Part shown: piece by piece, positions 41,958 to 50,584 of the stretch
How positions within the stretch are numbered: the stretch's first letter is position 1
Layout: each line of letters starts with the position of its first letter
Source: Armatimonadota bacterium
GTDB lineage: Bacteria; Sysuimicrobiota; Sysuimicrobiia; Sysuimicrobiales; Humicultoraceae
Assembly: GCA_031459715.1 (NCBI GenBank)
Contig: JAVKIA010000006.1
Location: 46,210-110,209 of the forward strand
DNA length: 64,000 bases
Direction of reading: 5' to 3'
The notes under the pieces: generated by a model
The model's database searches: none
Seen by the model: only the letters and a program-made list of their open reading frames with translations
What the model was told of the DNA's origin: nothing
Made by a program: the position numbers and the translations under genes

Positions 41958-42715
41958 GTGTCCTCCAAGGAGATCCCGTGCTGGCGCAGGAAGGCGCTCC
42001 ACTGGCCGGCGACGGCCTCTACGATCTGGGCCAGCCAGCGCTCCCCCTTTGCAGCGGTGGCGCGCGTGGCATCGCCGAAGACGCCGGTGCGGGCCAGATC
42101 CCCCATTCCGGTCGCCGTGTACCCGTAGTCCGGGGGGACCGGAGGGTAGTCGCTGACAGCCCGCTCCATCCGCACCAGGTCCGGCCGCACCGCCAGCATG
42201 AGCGAGGTCTCCACCTCTTCCGCGTGGAGCTCGTACGCCCCCAGCCAGGGGCGGCTTTCCGCCTCCTGCACTGCGCGGTCCAGCCCCAGGGGCGCGCCGT
42301 GCAGGATGGCCACCGAGGAGACCTCGGCCAGCTCCCTTACTGCGTACTTCAGCGGCCCCTGGTTGGCACCGTGTCCCGTGAGGATGAGCATGGCCCGCAC
42401 GCCGCCGCGCTCCAGGCTGCGCACGATCTCCTTCACCACGTCCATAAACGTGCGCACCCCCACCCAGGCGGTGCCGGGGAAGCGGTGCCAGACCCAGGAG
42501 TAGGTGATGGGCAGGGCCGGCAGCAGGTAGCCGGCCGTGCGCTCGGCCACGCGGCGGCAGATCTCGGTGGCCAGGACGGTGTCGGTGTTCTGGGGGAGGT
42601 GGGGCCCGTGCTGCTCGGTGGCGCCCAGAGGGAGGATGGCCGCCGGTACACGCGCCAGGTACGCCCTAGCCTCCTCCCATGTTGCCGTCTCTGCCTGGAG
42701 ATAACGGAGGTACAC
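41954..42715 (-). CDS. creatininase family amidohydrolase
   Basis: The 253-residue protein has the creatininase metal motifs: ILPLGATEQHGPHLPQNTD (Glu, His, Asp), LTGHGANQGPLKYAV (His), and AYELHAEEVETSLMLAVRP (His-Ala-Glu-Glu). The family includes creatininase, the sugar-ring hydrolase of inositol breakdown (3-dehydro-scyllo-inosose hydrolase) and formamide hydrolases. In a sugar operon a lactone- or cyclic ketose-opening role is more likely than creatinine use. The start is GTG 42715 or 42718; the former is better spaced from GGGGAGG. Confidence 0.82.
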   Translation of the reverse strand: MYLRYLQAETATWEEARAYLARVPAAILPLGATEQHGPHLPQNTDTVLATEICRRVAERTAGYLLPALPITYSWVWHRFPGTAWVGVRTFMDVVKEIVRSLERGGVRAMLILTGHGANQGPLKYAVRELAEVSSVAILHGAPLGLDRAVQEAESRPWLGAYELHAEEVETSLMLAVRPDLVRMERAVSDYPPVPPDYGYTATGMGDLARTGVFGDATRATAAKGERWLAQIVEAVAGQWSAFLRQHGISLEDT

Positions 42716-42719
42716 CACA

Positions 42720-43541
42720 TCACCTCCCCTGCGGGGGATCCGTCTGCGGATCCGCTGCGCGGCCGCGACCGGCGTAGGCGGCATGTGCAGCTTCCAGGTC
42801 GGCGCGGTAGGCAGGGATCTTACGCCACCACAGGTCCGACACCGACAGCCCTGTGAGCGTTCCGGGCTCCAGCGCCGCCAGGAAGATGGCCGGCTCGTGC
42901 AGCACGGCCGGATCTTCCAGGTCGGTCCTGGCGGCGGGAGGCAGGTGGGCGAAGAAGCCGGTGTCCAGCTTTGTGTAGGGGCAGAGGCTGTTGACGTTGA
43001 TTCCGTAGGTGCGCAGCTCCTTGGCCAGCACGTCGGTGAGCGCCTCCAGCCCGGCCTTGGAGGCACAGTAGGCAATATCGCCCGGCTGCCCCATGCGCCA
43101 GTGCCCCAGCAGCGAGGTGACGTTGATGATGTTGCCGCGCCGCCGGGCGCGCATGGAGGGGATGACGGCCTGCGCACAGATGAACGGGCCGGTCAGGTTC
43201 ACCCGGAGGATGCGCTCCCACAGTTCCAGAGGCAGGTCTGCGGCCTGACGGTGATCCAGATCGGTGATGCCGGCATTGTTCACCAGGATGTCGACAGGCC
43301 CCAGGGCGGCTTCGGTTCGGGCCACGGCCTGGCGGACCGTCGCGGCATCGGTGACGTCGGCGACGCAGGAGATCGCCTCCCCGCCGCCTGCACGGATGGC
43401 TTCAACGGTGGCCTCAACCCCCTGGGGGCGCACGTCGACCACCGCCACCCTGGCTCCTTCCTGGGTAAAGGCCAGCGCCAGCGACCTGCCGATGCCACCT
43501 CCCGCACCGGTGATGAATGCCACTTTTCCCGTCAGCCGCAT
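42720..43541 (-). CDS. short-chain dehydrogenase/reductase (SDR), sugar-operon copy
   Basis: This 273-residue classical SDR has ITGAGGGIGRSLALAFTQEG, ILVNNAGITDLDH, catalytic Ser in NVTSLLGHW and Tyr/Lys in IAYCASKAGL. The C-terminal 40 residues (WWRKIPAYRADLEAAHAAYA and a Pro/Asp-rich tail) extend beyond the usual 250-residue form. The start is ATG 43541, five bases from GGAGG. It most likely oxidises the imported sugar or sugar alcohol before phosphorylation. Confidence 0.85.
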   Translation of the reverse strand: MRLTGKVAFITGAGGGIGRSLALAFTQEGARVAVVDVRPQGVEATVEAIRAGGGEAISCVADVTDAATVRQAVARTEAALGPVDILVNNAGITDLDHRQAADLPLELWERILRVNLTGPFICAQAVIPSMRARRRGNIINVTSLLGHWRMGQPGDIAYCASKAGLEALTDVLAKELRTYGINVNSLCPYTKLDTGFFAHLPPAARTDLEDPAVLHEPAIFLAALEPGTLTGLSVSDLWWRKIPAYRADLEAAHAAYAGRGRAADPQTDPPQGR

Positions 43542-43551
43542 GGCCACCTCC

Positions 43552-44451
43552 CTACTGCAGCGCTCCCAGGGTCAGCCCGCGAGTGATGTGGCGCTGCACG
43601 ATAAAGACCAGCACAAAGGCCGGCGCCATGGCCCCGGCGGAGACGGCGCAGATCAGCGGCCAGTCGAAGGACATGGTCCCTGCCAGCGAGGCCACCAGAG
43701 CGGGCACGGTGCGGGCCTCAAATGAGGTGAGGATGAACGCCAGGATGAACTCGTTCCAGGAGAATACGAAGATGAGGATGGCCACCGCGACGATCATGGG
43801 GAGACTGGGTGGAAGCACGGCGTGTCGCAGCGCCCCCCAGCGGGTGGCGCCATCCACCAGAGCCGCCTCCTCCAGCTCTACGGGCACATCCTCGAAGTAG
43901 CGCATGAGCAGCCAGATGGCGAAGGGCAGGTTGAAGGCCAGGTGGGCCAGCGTCACTGCCAGGCGCGTGTCCAGCAGCCCGAGGAGGCGCATCAGCATGT
44001 AGACGGGCACCACCACGCCAAACGCCGGGGCCATGCGCGTGGAGAGCACCCAGAAGGAGAGGTTGTCCTTGAGAGGACCTTGCAGGCGGGCCAGGGTGTA
44101 CGCCGCGGGGACGGCCAGCACCAGGGCGATGATGATGTTTGTGGCGGCCACAAAGAGACTGTTGCCGAACGGTTGGAGGATGCCGGCGGTGAACACCTTC
44201 TCCCAGGCTTCCCACGTCGGGGTAAAGACGACCCGTGGAGGGAGTGCCAGGGCATCGTGCCGCGTCTTGAACGAGGAGAGCAGCAGCCAGGCCAGCGGAA
44301 ACAGGACGAAGGCCAGGTAGACGGTGAGCAGGGTGTAGACCAGGACCGTCACCGCCCGGCGGCGGCGGCGTGCCCTGATGGAGACAGCTTCCGCCCGCAA
44401 CGGGATCGCCGCGGCCGCTGGAATCGCCCTCCGGCGTACGTCAGGCGGCAC
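43552..44451 (-). CDS. sugar ABC transporter permease, MalG/UgpE type
   Basis: This 299-residue protein of carbohydrate-uptake family 1 has a basic N-terminus followed by six membrane segments starting at about residue 34. It has the EAA loop LEEAALVDGATRWGALRHAV and the C-terminal FIVQRHITRGLTLGALQ. The GTG start overlaps the MalF-type gene by 11 bases and has GGAGG seven bases upstream. There is no ATPase in the operon, as is common where one MsmX-like ATPase serves several sugar importers. Confidence 0.91.
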   Translation of the reverse strand: MPPDVRRRAIPAAAAIPLRAEAVSIRARRRRRAVTVLVYTLLTVYLAFVLFPLAWLLLSSFKTRHDALALPPRVVFTPTWEAWEKVFTAGILQPFGNSLFVAATNIIIALVLAVPAAYTLARLQGPLKDNLSFWVLSTRMAPAFGVVVPVYMLMRLLGLLDTRLAVTLAHLAFNLPFAIWLLMRYFEDVPVELEEAALVDGATRWGALRHAVLPPSLPMIVAVAILIFVFSWNEFILAFILTSFEARTVPALVASLAGTMSFDWPLICAVSAGAMAPAFVLVFIVQRHITRGLTLGALQ

Positions 44452-45340
44452 GAGCCGTCCTCCGGATGAGGGCCATGGCCGCCATCACGGTGGCCACCAT
44501 CATCAGGACGGCCAGCGCCGCAGCCTGGCCCAGGTCGAAGTAGGTAAAACCGGTCTTCCACCCCAGAATGGTCAGCGTCTGCGTCGCCGTCCCCGGACCG
44601 CCCTGGGTCATGACAAAGATGACGTCGAAGGTGTTGATCGCGTCCAGCACCCGCAGGATCAGCGCCACCACCAGGACGCCCCGGAGCAGCGGCAGGGTGA
44701 TCTGACGGAGCTGGACCAGGAACCCGGCCCCGTCGATGCGGGCTGCCTCATACAGCTCGGAGGGGATGGCCTGCAGGCCGGCCAGGAGGATGAGGAACAT
44801 GAACGAGGTCTTACTCCAGATGTCCGCCAGGACCACGGACACCATGGCCAGCGCCGGATCTCCCAGCGGCGCCCACCCCACCCCCAGCAGGCGGAACAGG
44901 TAGGCGCCGATCACCCCCACGTCGCTGCTCAGCAGGAACTTCCAGGCAAAACCCGCCACGACCGGCGGAACTACCAGGGGGAGGGTGAGCAGGGTGCGCA
45001 TCACCCCCCGGCCGCGCAGGTCTTCGTTTAGCGCCAACGCCAGGGCCAGCCCCAGGATCAGACTGACTGTGGTGGTGGAGGCGACGAAGACGACGGTGTT
45101 CCCCGTGGCTTCGCGGAAGGACGGCGACTGCACCAGCACCCGGAAGTTCTCCAGGCCGACGAAGCCCCGCGGCGCCTGCACCTGCAGGCCGCGGACGCTC
45201 ATCCACAGCAGGTAGACAGCGGGGAAGAGGGTGACCGCGGCCAGCGCCAGGACGGCGGGCGCCAGCATGGAGGCGCGCTCCCATCGGTCGCGGCCGGACC
45301 GGCCGGGTCGGGGGACGGCGGCAATCAGGGTGTCAGCCAC
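44441..45340 (-). CDS. sugar ABC transporter permease, MalF/UgpA type
   Basis: This 299-residue membrane protein starts at a GTG and has six predicted membrane segments. The EAA loop is LYEAARIDGAGFLVQLRQIT, and the following INTFDVIFVMTQGGPGTATQ is characteristic of MalF-type permeases. It follows the binding protein gene by about 100 bases that contain a stable hairpin. It pairs with the MalG-type permease. Confidence 0.91.
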   Translation of the reverse strand: MADTLIAAVPRPGRSGRDRWERASMLAPAVLALAAVTLFPAVYLLWMSVRGLQVQAPRGFVGLENFRVLVQSPSFREATGNTVVFVASTTTVSLILGLALALALNEDLRGRGVMRTLLTLPLVVPPVVAGFAWKFLLSSDVGVIGAYLFRLLGVGWAPLGDPALAMVSVVLADIWSKTSFMFLILLAGLQAIPSELYEAARIDGAGFLVQLRQITLPLLRGVLVVALILRVLDAINTFDVIFVMTQGGPGTATQTLTILGWKTGFTYFDLGQAAALAVLMMVATVMAAMALIRRTARAA

Positions 45341-45392
45341 AGGTCCATGGCAGCGCGCGGCACCCAGACGGCGCCAACGCCTTCACCACCCC

Positions 45393-45425
45393 GGGGGCCC
45401 GCGCGCCGGCGGCGGTCGGGCCCCC
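45393..45425 (-). terminator. stable hairpin between binding-protein and permease genes
   Basis: GGGGGCCCG (45393-45401) and CGGGCCCCC (45417-45425) form a perfect 9-bp stem with a 15-base loop, 17 bases after the binding-protein stop in the direction of transcription. Such elements commonly protect or terminate part of the transcript, so that binding protein is made in excess over permeases. No T tract is present. Confidence 0.5.
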
Positions 45426-45442
45426 TGAGGTGGCGAGGTTGC

Positions 45443-46894
45443 CTACCTGTAGTAGCCGGCGCGGAACATGCGCTCCAGTGCCCAGGTCTGCAGGTCGCTG
45501 AGTACGTCGTCGATCTTGGCCCCGGCGATGGCCCGGGATGCGGCCGTACCGATCTTGTCCATGAACTCCACCAGCTCCGGGAAGTACGGGAAGTAGAACG
45601 GGTCGGACTGCACGATGGCGTTCTCCCAGACCTGCAGCTCCTCTCGACCCCAGGTCTCAATCAGCGGCGGTGTGAAGAGCACGGACTTCATGGTCACCCA
45701 GGGGAACCTGGTGCGGCTACTGAACTCCTCCATGGCCTTCTTCCCTGTGAGGTAGGCCAGCGTGTGCCAGGCCTCCTCCTTGTTCTTGGAGAAGCGACTC
45801 AGGCCCATGGAGAACGTCCAGAACGACTGGATCATCTTGCCTGAGGGTCCCTTGGGCGAGGGCGCCAGGCGACTCTCCTTGCGCACCTCCTCGATCTTGC
45901 TGGTGAGCCGGGCCGGATACGCATTGATGGCTGAGGGAAGCATGACCGCTGCTTTGCCCTGGTCCCACATGTTGAGCATGTCCACCCAGGTGTGGGTGGA
46001 GGCTGCGGGGGAGCCGTAGTTCTTCAGTGTGTTGACGAAGGCAGCGAAGCCAGGCTTGAAGTCGCCGGTGAAGATGGGCTTGGCTTTCCGGCGACGGATC
46101 TCCGCTGCCGTGGTCGGCCCGCCTTCGAACCAGGCGGCGTACCCGGCGAAGGCGTAGACAAACCCCAGCAGGTCGAGGCTGGGTTCCTCCCCGGGCGCCC
46201 CCCGCATGGTGACGGGGAACATGTCCACGTTCTCCTTCTTGAAGTTGTCCTTCAGAGTCCGCAGGACGCTCTCCAGCTCATCGGTGGTGCGCGGCGGGAC
46301 GAGCCCGTAGCGGCGGAAGATGTCCCGCCGGTACATCAGACCGGGACCGAATGAATAGTAAGGCAGCCCGTAGAGTACCCCGTCGTAGCGGTTGGCGTCC
46401 AGGTACTTGGCGTACACATCCTTGAGGGCCACGTACTTTGAGGGGCTGCGCTTCATCCACCGCTCCAGGTCCTCCAGCAGCCCCGCGGAGCCGTAGGTCT
46501 GCACCGCGCCGTCGCTGCCCAGCAGCACCACGTCATACCGCCCGGTGCGCGACATCAGATCTGTCAGCACCTTCTGACGGACGGCCAGTTCGTCACCCCA
46601 TTCGATCTGGATCTCGGCGCCGACCTCCCGCTCCAGCGCCCGCAGGGCCTCCGTCCGGTCTGTCCCCTTCGAGCCAAACAGCTCGGGCCAGGCGAAGCCC
46701 TGGGCGAAGGCGATGATGCGCACCGTCTTCTTCCGCTGCAGGGCAATCGCCGGCCAGCGGGAGGTCGTGCTGAGGGCCAGGGCGCCCGCGGCGCCGGCGC
46801 CCATCTTCAGCAGCCTGCGGCGGGTGATCTTCGCTTCCGCTTCGGTAAGAGGGCCGCCACGCGCGGGCCCGTCGCCCTTCAACTGGTCTGTCAC
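45443..46894 (-). CDS. sugar ABC transporter substrate-binding protein (family 1), Tat-type signal
   Basis: This 483-residue extracytoplasmic protein starts at GTG 46894 behind GGGAGGAGGGGAGA. Residues about 23-50 (KITRRRLLKMGAGAAGALAL) form a twin-arginine-like signal. The mature part follows the family 1 pattern: GRYDVVLLGSDGAVQTYGSA, then DGVLYGLPYYSFGPGLMYRR, then WDQGKAAVMLPSAINAYPAR and KNKEEAWHTLAYLTGKKAME. It would deliver the sugar to the MalF/MalG-type permeases downstream. Confidence 0.9.
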   Translation of the reverse strand: MTDQLKGDGPARGGPLTEAEAKITRRRLLKMGAGAAGALALSTTSRWPAIALQRKKTVRIIAFAQGFAWPELFGSKGTDRTEALRALEREVGAEIQIEWGDELAVRQKVLTDLMSRTGRYDVVLLGSDGAVQTYGSAGLLEDLERWMKRSPSKYVALKDVYAKYLDANRYDGVLYGLPYYSFGPGLMYRRDIFRRYGLVPPRTTDELESVLRTLKDNFKKENVDMFPVTMRGAPGEEPSLDLLGFVYAFAGYAAWFEGGPTTAAEIRRRKAKPIFTGDFKPGFAAFVNTLKNYGSPAASTHTWVDMLNMWDQGKAAVMLPSAINAYPARLTSKIEEVRKESRLAPSPKGPSGKMIQSFWTFSMGLSRFSKNKEEAWHTLAYLTGKKAMEEFSSRTRFPWVTMKSVLFTPPLIETWGREELQVWENAIVQSDPFYFPYFPELVEFMDKIGTAASRAIAGAKIDDVLSDLQTWALERMFRAGYYR

Positions 46895-46995
46895 GGCTCT
46901 CCCCTCCTCCCAAGGATGATTGAGGTCTTCCCGCTCACTTTGTACCGTCTCACCTCCTCCCCGGCTTGGCCGGATCCACGTGGCTCCTGTGCGGC

Positions 46996-48564
46996 TCACC
47001 CCTGACCGGCTGCCCCCGCGACGAGCCTGGCCAGGGAATGCGCCAGCTGGCGCGTGCTGGGGTAGAGCTGCCGGTAGAGGGCGTAGTACTCCTCGTACTG
47101 TCGCCCCCGCACCGCATCAGGCTCGACAGATCCCCGCAGGCCTACCATCGCCCGGCAGGCCGTCTCGAAATCCGCATGCACTCCACCGCCCACCGCGGCG
47201 ATCACAGCCGCCCCCAGAGCTGAGGCGTCGTGCTCCGCCAGGACGTCCAGGCCGGTCGCCAGGACGTCTGCCAGGATCTGCACCCAGAGAAGACTGCGGG
47301 CCCCGCCCCCGCCGATCCGGATGCGGCTCGCCCGTGCACCCAGCGCGGCGAAGGCCTCGAAGGCATCGCGGAAGTTGTAGGCCACCCCTTCCATCACTGC
47401 CCGGACCAGGTCGGCCCGCCGGTGGGTGGAGGTGGCGCCGAAGAAGGCGCCGCGGGCCCGTGGATCCGCATGCGGGGTCGCTGCCCCGTCCAGGAAGGGC
47501 AGGAAGAGCAGCCCCCGGCTGCCCGGGGGGGAGCCCTCTGCCTCCGCGGCAAGGGTCCCGATATCCGACGCTGTGTCCTCCCGGGTACCCTTCTGCGTCC
47601 GGCTCAGCACCTCACCCAGCCAGGTCAGGCAGTAGCCCGCGGTCATCACCAGGCCGTGCCAGAAGTAGCCCCCGGGGACGGGCGCGGTCATGGCCCAGAT
47701 ACCCTGTGGCGCTGCGGACGGCTGCCCCGCCATGTAGAGGGCGATCTGTCCCGCCGTGCCGATCATGATGCACCCCAGGCCCGGGGCGATGGCGCCGGTG
47801 CCCGCCGTGATCGCCGCCATGTCCCCCGCTCCAGCCACAACCGGTGTTCCTGCGTCCAGTCCCAGGGCCTCGGCCGCCTCCGGCCTGAGGCGGCCGACCA
47901 CCGTGGGCGACTCCACCACGTCCGGGAGGAGCCCGCGCGGGAGGCCCAGTCGATCCAGCACCTCCCCTGCCCAGCGGCGCCGGCGCATGTCCAGCAGCCC
48001 CGTCGCGCCGGCATCGGTCACGTCGGTGACTGCCTGGCCGGTCATGCGCCAGGTGAGCGTGTCCTTTGGCGCCACCGCCTTCCATGCTCGCCCCACGGTC
48101 TCCGGCTCATGCCGCAGCAGCCACAGGAGCTTGGCTGCCGCGTGCACCGCGCTCACCCGGCCAAGGGCGGTCTCCGCCAGAACGTCGGCAGCCCTGCGGT
48201 TGATCTCGTCGGCTTCCGGCGCCGCCCGCTGGTCCAGCCAGATGACCGCCGGACGCAGAGGGTCGCCCGCTCTGTCCAGCAGGACCACGCCGTTCACCTG
48301 CCCGGAGAGACCAAGCGCAGCCACCCGCCGCCTGGCCGCACCCTCTGCCAGCGCACCCGCCAGGGCGGCTCGGGTCGCGGACACGGTGGCCGCCCACCAA
48401 TCGGAGGGATCCTGTTCCGCCCACCCCTCTCGCAGCCAGTGAATCTCGTACGACGCGCTGCCGCGTCCCACGACCTCGCCCTGCGGCGTGACCGCCATCA
48501 CCTTGACCGCCGAGGTCCCCAGGTCGATCCCCAGCAAGAGGTCAGGCCCGGCAGGGACACTCAC
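46996..48564 (-). CDS. FGGY family carbohydrate kinase (xylulokinase-like)
   Basis: This 522-residue kinase has the N-terminal phosphate loop LLLGIDLGTSAVKVMAV, the substrate region LGLSGQVNGVVLLDRAG (xylulokinase-like) and AVIWLDQRAAPEADEINRR, a second phosphate/adenosine site VVAGAGDMAAITAGTGAI, and IRIGGGGARSLLWVQILADV. It phosphorylates an imported sugar or its oxidised product. The GTG at 48564 is chosen because the family N-terminus starts there; the frame extends upstream inside the neighbouring gene. With a KDPG-type aldolase in the same operon a keto-deoxy or ketose substrate is likely. Confidence 0.87.
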   Translation of the reverse strand: MSVPAGPDLLLGIDLGTSAVKVMAVTPQGEVVGRGSASYEIHWLREGWAEQDPSDWWAATVSATRAALAGALAEGAARRRVAALGLSGQVNGVVLLDRAGDPLRPAVIWLDQRAAPEADEINRRAADVLAETALGRVSAVHAAAKLLWLLRHEPETVGRAWKAVAPKDTLTWRMTGQAVTDVTDAGATGLLDMRRRRWAGEVLDRLGLPRGLLPDVVESPTVVGRLRPEAAEALGLDAGTPVVAGAGDMAAITAGTGAIAPGLGCIMIGTAGQIALYMAGQPSAAPQGIWAMTAPVPGGYFWHGLVMTAGYCLTWLGEVLSRTQKGTREDTASDIGTLAAEAEGSPPGSRGLLFLPFLDGAATPHADPRARGAFFGATSTHRRADLVRAVMEGVAYNFRDAFEAFAALGARASRIRIGGGGARSLLWVQILADVLATGLDVLAEHDASALGAAVIAAVGGGVHADFETACRAMVGLRGSVEPDAVRGRQYEEYYALYRQLYPSTRQLAHSLARLVAGAAGQG

Positions 48565-48586
48565 TGATCGCCCCTCACAGGCGTGT

Positions 48587-49519
48587 TCACACCTGCTCCC
48601 CACTGAAGAACCGGCGCGGATTGTGGATGAGCAGGTCGTCGATGGCCTCCTGCGGGATGCCGGCTCCGCGCATGCGGGGAACGAAGCGAGTGAGCACGTA
48701 GTCCAGCCCCGGGCCTCCGCCGTAGCTGACCCAGTAAGACGGACGGCCGAGATCGTTGCCCAGCAGGATCTGCCGGCCGTATCCGGCCTGGAGCATCTGC
48801 TTGAGCAGGGCGATGCGCGCAGCATCCGGACCGTACTTGGCCTTGCCGGCACAGTCGTATCCCAGGTATGCGCCGGCCCGCGCCGCCGAAGCGTGTACTT
48901 CGAAGTCCAGCAGCCGGTCCATGTGGCTCAGGCAGACTCTGTGCGGTGGCACGCCGTGCTGCCCGAGATATTCGATCTGCTCGGGCCCCATGGTCCCGGC
49001 TGTGGTGTGGGTGACCAGCGGCGCCCCCGTGTCCCGGTGCGCTGCCGCCGCCATGCGCAGCAGCTTGCGCCCGGCCTCGTCCATGAGGTTGTACTCGGTC
49101 CCCGCCTTGATCACCGCCGCGCGCACGCCGCTAGTGCCGATCCCCCGGGTCAGCTCGCGGACCATGCGCCGCACCGCCTCACCTTCGTCCAGCTCGTAGA
49201 CCCACCGCCCCATGTACCAGGGGCGGTTGAACCCGGTCGTCACCAGCACGTGCACCTGCGGAGTGCGCTCGGCGATGCGCCGCAGTGCATCGATGTTGCG
49301 TCCGAAGTCCGCGGCGGTCATCTCTACCAGCGTCCGCCCGCCTGCGGCCGCCCAGCGGGCCAGCTCGGCGGCAGAGCGGGCCTCGTCATTCAGGGCAAAG
49401 TCGGGGTCGATCCGATGCAGCCAGGCGGGGGGCTCGACGTAGAGGTGCTCGTGGTAGTCCACCACCCCCAGGTCGTCGACGGCGACCTCGCCCAGAACGG
49501 TGGGGACAGTGCGTGCCAC
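48587..49519 (-). CDS. phosphotriesterase-like metal-dependent hydrolase/lactonase
   Basis: This amidohydrolase-superfamily TIM barrel (310 residues from GTG 49519) shows the binuclear site of the phosphotriesterase family: His-x-His in VVDYHEHLYV, the carboxylated Lys in AAVIKAGTEY, His in LVTHTTAGT, His in CLSHMDRLLD and Asp in LLGNDLGRP. Several relatives hydrolyse sugar lactones or phosphorylated sugar lactones, which fits this operon. An in-frame ATG at 49597 would overlap iclR by 67 bases; the later GTG matches the family N-terminus (TVLGEVAVDDLG) and is preferred. Confidence 0.82.
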   Translation of the reverse strand: MARTVPTVLGEVAVDDLGVVDYHEHLYVEPPAWLHRIDPDFALNDEARSAAELARWAAAGGRTLVEMTAADFGRNIDALRRIAERTPQVHVLVTTGFNRPWYMGRWVYELDEGEAVRRMVRELTRGIGTSGVRAAVIKAGTEYNLMDEAGRKLLRMAAAAHRDTGAPLVTHTTAGTMGPEQIEYLGQHGVPPHRVCLSHMDRLLDFEVHASAARAGAYLGYDCAGKAKYGPDAARIALLKQMLQAGYGRQILLGNDLGRPSYWVSYGGGPGLDYVLTRFVPRMRGAGIPQEAIDDLLIHNPRRFFSGEQV

Positions 49520-49529
49520 CCGGTGCCCT

Positions 49530-50411
49530 TCAACCCCTTCGGGCCACAGGTTCAGAGTAGCCGGCGTAGGGATGCGGAGGACCCGGCGTGTTTCCACGCA
49601 GCGGGCCCGGCCTGGAGATGGTGGCGCCCTCCGGAGCGTACCCGACCGCCGCCGAGATAGCCCGGGCGGTCTTCACCACCTGTGCGGCCAGGGGACTGTC
49701 TTCCAGCGGCCAGGGCATCCGCTCCGCAGGCCCCGCCACGCTGACCGCAGCGGCCACAGCACCCTCGTGGTTGAACACCGGGGCGGCGATACAGCGCACC
49801 GATACCTCCCGTTCCCCCCGATCGATCGCGTAGCCGCGCCGGCGGACGGACTCCAGCTCCTGCAGGAGGCGCTGCCTCCTGGTGATGGTGTGCGGCGTCT
49901 GGGCAACCAGCGGCACGGCGACCAGGTAGCGCCGGACCAGCTCAGCAGGGGAGAAGGCCAGCAGCGCCTTCCCCAGGGCGGTGCAGTAGGCCGGAAGCAT
50001 GGCGCCGACGCGCGACTTCATGTAGGCCACGGGGGAGTGGGACAGCACGCGCTCGATGTAGACCACCTGCAGGTTCTCCAGGACGGCAAGCTGCACGGAT
50101 TCGCCGCTGCGGTTGCGCAGTTCCACCAGGTGGGGAAGGGCCCGCGCCCGCAGGTCCAGGTGCGCCAGGAAGGCGTTGCCCACAACGAATGCCTTGACCC
50201 CTATGCGGTAGCGGTGGTGGTCCTGCTCGACGAAACCGTGCTCGACCAGGGTGGAGAGCAGGCGGTGGGCGGTTCCCTTGGGCAGGCTGGTCCGCTGACA
50301 CAGTGTTGACAGCGTGGAACCTTCGGGCGACTCCCGCAACGTCTCCAGCAAGCAGATTGCGCGGCTGAGGGATTTGACCTGAGATCGCGCACCAGCAGAC
50401 TGATTCCGCAT
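49530..50411 (-). CDS. IclR family transcriptional regulator (sugar operon)
   Basis: This 293-residue regulator has an N-terminal winged helix (SLSRAICLLETLRESPEGST, then LCQRTSLPKGTAHRLLSTLV) and an effector domain (SRVGAMLPAYCTALGKALLA, then EVSVRCIAAPVFNHEGAVAA). It is first in the sugar-acid operon, so it probably controls it and itself: a near-palindrome overlaps its start codon. The effector is likely the sugar acid or its phosphorylated keto-deoxy form. The last 30 residues are Pro/Gly-rich and outside the domain. Confidence 0.9.
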   Translation of the reverse strand: MRNQSAGARSQVKSLSRAICLLETLRESPEGSTLSTLCQRTSLPKGTAHRLLSTLVEHGFVEQDHHRYRIGVKAFVVGNAFLAHLDLRARALPHLVELRNRSGESVQLAVLENLQVVYIERVLSHSPVAYMKSRVGAMLPAYCTALGKALLAFSPAELVRRYLVAVPLVAQTPHTITRRQRLLQELESVRRRGYAIDRGEREVSVRCIAAPVFNHEGAVAAAVSVAGPAERMPWPLEDSPLAAQVVKTARAISAAVGYAPEGATISRPGPLRGNTPGPPHPYAGYSEPVARRG

Positions 50412-50418
50412 TGTGGAA
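50404..50418. promoter_or_regulatory. candidate IclR-type operator overlapping the iclR start codon
   Basis: TTCCGCATTGTGGAA is a 15-bp near-palindrome with one mismatched pair, of the TTCC...GGAA form seen at several IclR-family sites. It covers the ATG of this iclR gene, where binding could block translation or elongation. The remaining 166 bases upstream to the next gene hold no recognised feature. Confidence 0.35.
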
Positions 50419-50584
50419 CTTTGTCCGTAATGTAGAATCGCCTCTGACTTCTCCGGCAGGGCTGGCTCCTCCTGGTGAGCCTGCGTTGCATCCCGAGACG
50501 CGGCGGGCGAAGTCGATGCCCCGGCGGGGGCTTCACCGGCCCTCGATACGGAAGCGTGCGGGGTGCGCTGAACCTCTGCCGGAG

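Noticed and set aside
49520..49597. Upstream ATG start for the phosphotriesterase-like gene
   Set aside because: It would overlap iclR by 67 bases and add residues unlike the family; GTG 49519 fits better.
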